Position numbers and translations under genes: made by a program. The notes beneath the pieces were generated by a model that searched no databases, was not told where the DNA came from, and worked only from the letters and a program-made list of their open reading frames with translations. A DNA stretch of 25,788 nt from a virus, in IMG/VR virus record IMGVR_UViG_3300020596_000096, positions 1 to 25,788 of that record, one strand, 5' to 3'. Positions 22,515-25,788 of the stretch are shown piece by piece. Numbering within the stretch: position 1 is the stretch's first letter; each line of letters begins with the position of its first letter.

Positions 22515-23941
22515 AAGAACTCATTCCACTTTGGCGACACCAAAAAGACGCAGCTTTAAAGGCAGCATCTAGCAACGGGTATGGTCTCTTTTTTGAGCAG
22601 GGTTGTGGAAAAACTGCCACAGCGATCACGGCCCTTCGTTACAGGTGTACTACTTCTAAACGTCTTCTCCGCACTCTGGTGCTTTGCCCACCAGTCGTTC
22701 GCAGAAGTTGGCAACGCGAGTTTGCCATGCACTCCACGATCAAAAAAGAAAACGTGGTGGTTCTTGAGGGTGTCGGGAAAGACAGGGAAAGGCTATTTCA
22801 GACCGAAGCGTTTGACAAGGACAAGGTGCTAGCACTTGGCAAAATCTTTATCACCAATTATGAAGCATTGTCGATGCCCAAACTCTTTGCCCTTTTAAAG
22901 AAATGGAATCCCGAAGTAATGATCGTTGATGAGTCCCAGCGTGTAAAAGACATCAAGGCTAAGAGGACTAAGCTAACAATAGAGCTAGCAGACTCGGCCA
23001 GCTACAAAATGATCTTGACAGGTACCCCGATCCTAAACTCAGCTATGGACATCTGGGCACAGTTTAGGGTGATGGACGGCGGCGATACGTTTGACCGTAA
23101 CTTCTACGCCTTCAGAGCTCGCTACTTCATCGACAAGAATGCGGGAATGACTGGTCTAAAGAAGTTCCCCGACTGGCGTCCGATCCCTGGCCTAGAAAAG
23201 ATCTTCAACGATATGATTTACCGCAAAGCCACCAGGGTTCTGAAGAAAGATTGCTTAGACCTTCCTCCGATTGTCAGGCAACGGGCTGATGTCGAGCTCT
23301 CCAGTGAGCAGCTCAGAATGTATCAGTCCATGAAAAATGACTACGTTGCCTATTTAAACGACAAGGCGTGTGTCGCTTCCATTGCCTTGACCAAGGGGCT
23401 TAGGCTCCAGCAGATGGTGTCAGGTTTTTGGGTAGACGAGGACGGCGGTGAGCATGGGTTCAAGGAGAACCCACGGCTTGAGGCGTTAGGAGAGCTGCTA
23501 GCGGACATTGGCCACACCAGCAAAGTGATCGTGTGGACTAACTTTCGGCACAGCTACAAGCCCATATTGGAGCTGTGCGAGAAGCTAAAGCTCTGTGCGG
23601 TCAGTTTGTATGGTGGCATGACAGACAAATTGCGCCAGACCTCCATTGATGAGTTCCAGGGCAATCCTGATGTAAGGGTCATGGTGGCTAACCCCGCCGC
23701 TGGAGGCGTAGGCATTACGCTGACCGCCGCGAGCTACATGATCTATTACTCCAGGGGCTTTGGACTTGAGCATGACCTACAGAGTGAGGCTCGGTGCCAC
23801 CGTGGGGGTTCAGAGATCCACGACAAGATCACCCGTATCGACATCGTGGCGACAGCCACAATCGACGAGGTGATCCTCGGAGCACTGGAGAGAAAAGAGA
23901 ATTTGGCCACTGACATACTTAAGATGAGGGATCTCTTGTGA
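22511..23941 (+). CDS. SNF2-family DNA helicase/ATPase
   Basis: The 476-residue protein has the SF2 SNF2 motifs in order: Q-motif-like LWRHQKDAAL, Walker A FEQGCGKTATAI (GKT at 33-35), motif II VMIVDESQRVKD (about 139), motif III LTGTPI, and in the C-terminal lobe motif IV VIVWTNFRHSYKP, motif V NPAAGGVGITLTAAS and motif VI LQSEARCHRGG. It pumps along DNA using ATP and probably remodels phage DNA during replication or recombination. I use GTG 22511 because GTGA overlaps the upstream stop; GTG 22508 is the alternative, and neither has a clear ribosome site, which implies translational coupling. Confidence 0.92.
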   Translation: MKELIPLWRHQKDAALKAASSNGYGLFFEQGCGKTATAITALRYRCTTSKRLLRTLVLCPPVVRRSWQREFAMHSTIKKENVVVLEGVGKDRERLFQTEAFDKDKVLALGKIFITNYEALSMPKLFALLKKWNPEVMIVDESQRVKDIKAKRTKLTIELADSASYKMILTGTPILNSAMDIWAQFRVMDGGDTFDRNFYAFRARYFIDKNAGMTGLKKFPDWRPIPGLEKIFNDMIYRKATRVLKKDCLDLPPIVRQRADVELSSEQLRMYQSMKNDYVAYLNDKACVASIALTKGLRLQQMVSGFWVDEDGGEHGFKENPRLEALGELLADIGHTSKVIVWTNFRHSYKPILELCEKLKLCAVSLYGGMTDKLRQTSIDEFQGNPDVRVMVANPAAGGVGITLTAASYMIYYSRGFGLEHDLQSEARCHRGGSEIHDKITRIDIVATATIDEVILGALERKENLATDILKMRDLL

Positions 23942-24123
23942 AGACCTATACAGTCGAGGGCGTTTACAGTGGCAAGGTGCGGCTGATTACTAGCGCGGAC
24001 AGCTGGAGTGAAGCCGCCAAGATATTTGAAATCGACGGCGGCGAGGACAGTGCGGAGATCCTCGAGCCGAGCAAAATAAATCCTGACATGGCCACGATGC
24101 GGGAGAGACCGTGGGGAGCGTGA
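23938..24123 (+). CDS. hypothetical protein (61 aa)
   Basis: The GTG overlaps the helicase TGA as GTGA and has GAGGG seven bases upstream. The 61-residue product begins MKTYTVEGVYSGKVRLITSA, followed by a helix (WSEAAKIFEI) and an acidic turn, and ends MRERPWGA. The strand-strand-helix start resembles small alpha/beta phage proteins, but no family is recognised. It lies second in the helicase operon. Confidence 0.65.
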   Translation: MKTYTVEGVYSGKVRLITSADSWSEAAKIFEIDGGEDSAEILEPSKINPDMATMRERPWGA

Positions 24124-24566
24124 ACTGCATCATTGAGGATACACACTGTAGGCAAAAAGAAACACCTACCGGCTTTGGGCTACCAGTGGATCCTTTTACG
24201 CGCCAGGGGGGTGGGCTTGCGGGAGCGGGGCTTGCGGCTAACGAGCAGAGTGTAAGGAAGAAAACAGGCAAGCGCGTTCCAGGCACAAGAGCAAAGGTTG
24301 TACCAAAAGTAGTTGTAGCAAGAGGAGAAAATATGAATTTAAAGATGGCCCTGAGCATCTACCGGGACAAGGGACCAGCGAGTGCCCGTGGGGAGGCGAT
24401 GCCTACCACGGCTTCACAGGCCACCGGGGTTGTGCACCTTCACCTGACACCCGTGGAGTCAAGTGCTCTGCTTAAGGCATGGACCGTACGCTACATTAGT
24501 AAAGCGGATTTTTTTAAAGCCCTGGAGCTTGTAGAAACCAGGCTTAAAGAGGAGGGATTTATATGA
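24111..24566 (+). CDS. hypothetical protein with an internal in-frame start
   Basis: The GTG at 24111 follows GGGAG at five bases; GTG 24120 would give a 4-base GTGA overlap with the preceding stop. The full frame is 151 residues. The first 74 are Gly/Lys/Arg-rich and look disordered (RKKTGKRVPGTRAKVVPKVV). The last 77 begin MNLKMALSIYRDKGPASARG and end with a helical region (SALLKAWTVRYISKADFFKA). An ATG at 24333 in the same frame has the strongest ribosome site here (AGAGGAG), so a 77-residue product is likely, alone or with the longer form. No family is recognised. Confidence 0.55.
   Translation: MGSVNCIIEDTHCRQKETPTGFGLPVDPFTRQGGGLAGAGLAANEQSVRKKTGKRVPGTRAKVVPKVVVARGENMNLKMALSIYRDKGPASARGEAMPTTASQATGVVHLHLTPVESSALLKAWTVRYISKADFFKALELVETRLKEEGFI
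24323..24335 (+). promoter_or_regulatory. strong internal ribosome binding site and ATG
   Basis: AGGAG with an A-rich spacer sits just before the ATG at 24333-24335, in the same frame as the longer GTG-started protein. It is the best Shine-Dalgarno sequence in this operon and may set the real start. Confidence 0.55.
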
Positions 24567-24814
24567 AGCAAGGGTGCAATCCGTATAGGACAAACTACAA
24601 AAAGACAGAGGAGCTCAGTGAGTACAACCGTATTTGCCCAGGATCTTACTGCGGTAGGAGTCGGTATCTTGACGAGGCCGACACCATCTTGGAGGTCAAG
24701 GTGGAGCGGTGCGCCAGGTGCGTGGAGAAACGCGGCGAGCTCAGGGCCAAGCCGATCAAGCAGCGGTCAGGCGTCTATGTTTTTCCTGAGAGAAAGGTGG
24801 GGGGTAGACTATGA
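24563..24814 (+). CDS. hypothetical cysteine-containing small protein (83 aa)
   Basis: The ATG overlaps the upstream TGA as ATGA, with GAGGAGGG upstream. The 83-residue, strongly basic product has cysteines at C5, C25, C30, C50 and C53 (CPGSYC, then CARC), so a small zinc-binding fold is plausible. It is followed by another ATGA overlap. No family is recognised. Confidence 0.6.
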   Translation: MKQGCNPYRTNYKKTEELSEYNRICPGSYCGRSRYLDEADTILEVKVERCARCVEKRGELRAKPIKQRSGVYVFPERKVGGRL

Positions 24815-24840
24815 GCATGGACCGAATGAGCATGGACCGA
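24811..24840 (+). repeat. 15-bp tandem duplication with duplicated start codon
   Basis: ATGAGCATGGACCGA occurs twice in tandem at 24811-24825 and 24826-24840, and the next codon is again ATG. It is the second small gene in the window whose start region is a tandem repeat. Confidence 0.9.
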
Positions 24841-25053
24841 ATGTGCCAGGAATTGAAGTTGATGAATCGTCTTTTGATTCAGGAAGTGTTTCGACTTGAG
24901 ACAGGTCGGGATACTGAAGCCGCGCAAAAAGAGTTAAACGCGGTAGCTAAAAATATGAAGAAATCGCCAGTGGCGGATTTGATGGGGATATCACATGAAG
25001 AATACAGCGGAGTGGATGCTAACGGTTCGCCGATACGCGAGGCTGTGCAGTGA
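24811..25053 (+). CDS. hypothetical protein with duplicated N-terminus (80 aa)
   Basis: The ATG overlaps the previous stop as ATGA, with GGTGGGGGG upstream. It begins MSMDRMSMDRMCQELKLMNR: a perfect 15-base direct repeat encodes MSMDR twice, so two start codons lie in frame. The rest is helical (LLIQEVFRLETGRDTEAAQK, LNAVAKNMKK) with a tail EEYSGVDANGSPIREAVQ. The 3' end overlaps a possible membrane ORF in another frame. No family is recognised. Confidence 0.6.
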   Translation: MSMDRMSMDRMCQELKLMNRLLIQEVFRLETGRDTEAAQKELNAVAKNMKKSPVADLMGISHEEYSGVDANGSPIREAVQ

Positions 25054-25126
25054 GATCTTTATCCTCATTATTGCTTTGCCCCTTATTCTCGTTACGCTAC
25101 GGCAGCTACGAAAGACAAATGCTTGA
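24995..25126 (+). CDS. possible nested small membrane protein (43 aa)
   Basis: In a third frame an ATG at 24995, with GGGG seven bases upstream, opens 43 codons ending in TGA at 25124. The product is basic, then a single membrane helix (IFILIIALPLILVTL), then basic again (RQLRKTNA). It overlaps two other small genes, so at most some of these frames are real. The topology would suit a lysis-type or other small membrane protein. Evidence is hydrophobicity and a moderate ribosome site only. Confidence 0.35.
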   Translation: MKNTAEWMLTVRRYARLCSEIFILIIALPLILVTLRQLRKTNA

Positions 25127-25277
25127 GCTTGCCTACAATATGGTGGAATCAAATTTGCCTCTGCCGAAGAATAACCTTGAACTTGCCGAGCTGATGCTAG
25201 GAATTAGAAATGAAGTACAAATTAAGCCAGAACCAGTCCCAATGCCAAGTGACGGTGAGCGGGTGGGTAAGAAATGA
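25050..25277 (+). CDS. hypothetical protein (75 aa)
   Basis: The GTG overlaps the preceding TGA as GTGA, with GAGG seven bases upstream. The first 20 residues are mildly hydrophobic (RSLSSLLLCPLFSLRYGSYE), then a helical part (MLELAYNMVESNLPLPKNNL) and a Pro-rich tail. An in-frame ATG at 25119 would give a 52-residue form whose start overlaps the end of the nested membrane ORF; its ribosome site is weak. No family is recognised. Confidence 0.5.
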   Translation: MRSLSSLLLCPLFSLRYGSYERQMLELAYNMVESNLPLPKNNLELAELMLGIRNEVQIKPEPVPMPSDGERVGKK

Positions 25278-25432
25278 CGTGTGATGCTATCAGAGTAAAA
25301 ATTGCAGAGTTAAAAAATACGCTAACAAAGATGAAAGAGGAGACTAGCCGTAATGGAATCAAGCAAGTGATCCATGCATATGAGCTGTTGTTGAAGGGAA
25401 AAGAAAGAACAGAGAGGGAAAGTAGCAAATGA
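25274..25432 (+). CDS. hypothetical small helical protein (52 aa)
   Basis: The ATG overlaps the upstream TGA as ATGA, and its own TGA overlaps the next ATG the same way. The 52-residue product (MTCDAIRVKIAELKNTLTKM, then KEETSRNGIKQVIHAYELLL) is almost entirely charged helix, probably coiled coil. It is short but fits the overlap chain exactly, which supports translation. No family is recognised. Confidence 0.55.
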   Translation: MTCDAIRVKIAELKNTLTKMKEETSRNGIKQVIHAYELLLKGKERTERESSK

Positions 25433-25683
25433 TCGACAAAGAAGCGTTTCGCTGGGAGTGTGCGAAGGCCGCGATGCAGGCGATTCTAACGTATGGCGGA
25501 GCATTGCCGGGATCTATTGGTCTACAAAACGCTGTTTTGTATGCAAACGGGCTTATTGCCGAACTCGAAAAAACAGCGCCGAAGCCCACCACAATTCAAG
25601 ATATTATTGATGGGAAAGTAGAGGTCAGTTGCGTGCACGTATACCCCGGCGGTGGATTACCATGTGTCATTTGTGGAGGTTGA
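25429..25683 (+). CDS. hypothetical protein (84 aa)
   Basis: The ATG overlaps the upstream stop as ATGA, with AGAGGG upstream. The first 50 residues are helical (MIDKEAFRWECAKAAMQAIL, LQNAVLYANGLIAELEK). The last 20 have three cysteines (CVHVYPGGGLPCVICGG), a pattern that may bind metal. Similar short proteins occur in phage early regions, but I cannot name a family. Confidence 0.6.
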   Translation: MIDKEAFRWECAKAAMQAILTYGGALPGSIGLQNAVLYANGLIAELEKTAPKPTTIQDIIDGKVEVSCVHVYPGGGLPCVICGG

Positions 25684-25686
25684 ATC

Positions 25687-25788
25687 ATGACATCTGCAAT
25701 GCTTAGAGCTGGTTCGTCGTCGTGGTCGTGGTCGTGGTCGGCGTCGTCGTCGTCGTGGTCGGCGTCGTCGTCGTCATCTTCGGTGTCG
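25687..25788 (+). CDS. Ser/Trp-rich low-complexity protein (3' end cut by window edge)
   Basis: The ATG at 25687 has a consensus GGAGGT six bases upstream, so it is very likely translated. It begins MTSAMLRAGS and then consists only of Ser, Trp, Ala and one Val up to the edge, almost all from TCG, TGG and GCG codons. The frame is open at the edge, so full length is unknown. The repeated Ser-Trp unit suggests an unstructured or beta-stacking chain. I do not recognise a family. Confidence 0.6.
   Translation, partial: MTSAMLRAGSSSWSWSWSASSSSWSASSSSSSVS
25714..25788 (+). repeat. TCG/TGG/GCG trinucleotide low-complexity tract
   Basis: From 25714 to the edge the plus strand is built almost only of TCG with TGG and GCG, with no adenine until 25776. 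The period is three bases. The array continues past the window. Confidence 0.9.

Noticed and set aside
25609-25788. Open minus-strand frame encoding an Asp/His-rich chain opposite the Ser/Trp ORF
   Set aside because: It opposes a gene chain in which the plus-strand ORF has a consensus ribosome site and matching orientation; the minus frame is a by-product of the trinucleotide repeat.

Overview
The window is a stretch of a tailed bacteriophage genome (Caudoviricetes). The gene set fits a siphovirus with a long flexible tail: terminase, HK97-type portal, protease and capsid, head-tail joining proteins, tail tube, a tail-assembly chaperone gene with a -1 slippery site, and a very large tape measure gene cut by the left edge. 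No sheath, baseplate, integrase, repressor, tRNA or CRISPR array is visible, so lifestyle cannot be judged. The host is a bacterium that uses Shine-Dalgarno signals and tolerates GTG and TTG starts. By eye the base composition is near 50% GC. I cannot name the host.

Layout. One long leftward (minus-strand) block runs from 22215 to position 1. In transcription order it holds a primase-helicase (19837-22215); an AT-rich intergenic segment with palindromes and three GACAGTA motifs (19615-19836); two related ribbon-helix-helix-like genes flanking a repeat-headed small ORF (18873-19614); a TerS candidate, TerL, a portal-MuF fusion, prohead protease and major capsid protein (11723-18747); a strong intrinsic terminator just after the capsid gene (11659-11695); four beta-rich virion-type proteins of unknown role, one with a signal peptide (8629-11648); a permuted papain-fold hydrolase and a zinc-ribbon protein (7860-8632); a small acidic protein, a gp6-like connector, a gp10-like joining protein and a tail completion protein (5964-7813); then tail tube, frameshifted chaperone and tape measure (1-5939).

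A divergent intergenic region (22216-22358) separates this from a rightward block (22359 to the right edge). That block starts with a 51-residue membrane ORF and an SNF2-type helicase, followed by a tightly packed chain of small unknown genes, nearly all joined by 4-base ATGA or GTGA overlaps. It ends in an open Ser/Trp-rich low-complexity ORF with a consensus ribosome binding site.

The left block is the packaging and virion-assembly programme. The primase-helicase and SNF2 helicase on either side of the divergent region are the replication functions. The small rightward genes look like early accessory genes. No stretch longer than 300 bases lacks a gene. The best candidates for new biology are the accessory virion and hydrolase cassette between capsid and connector, the paired RHH-like genes with possible operator sites, the tandem repeats that multiply start codons in two small genes, and the Ser/Trp-rich ORF at the right edge.
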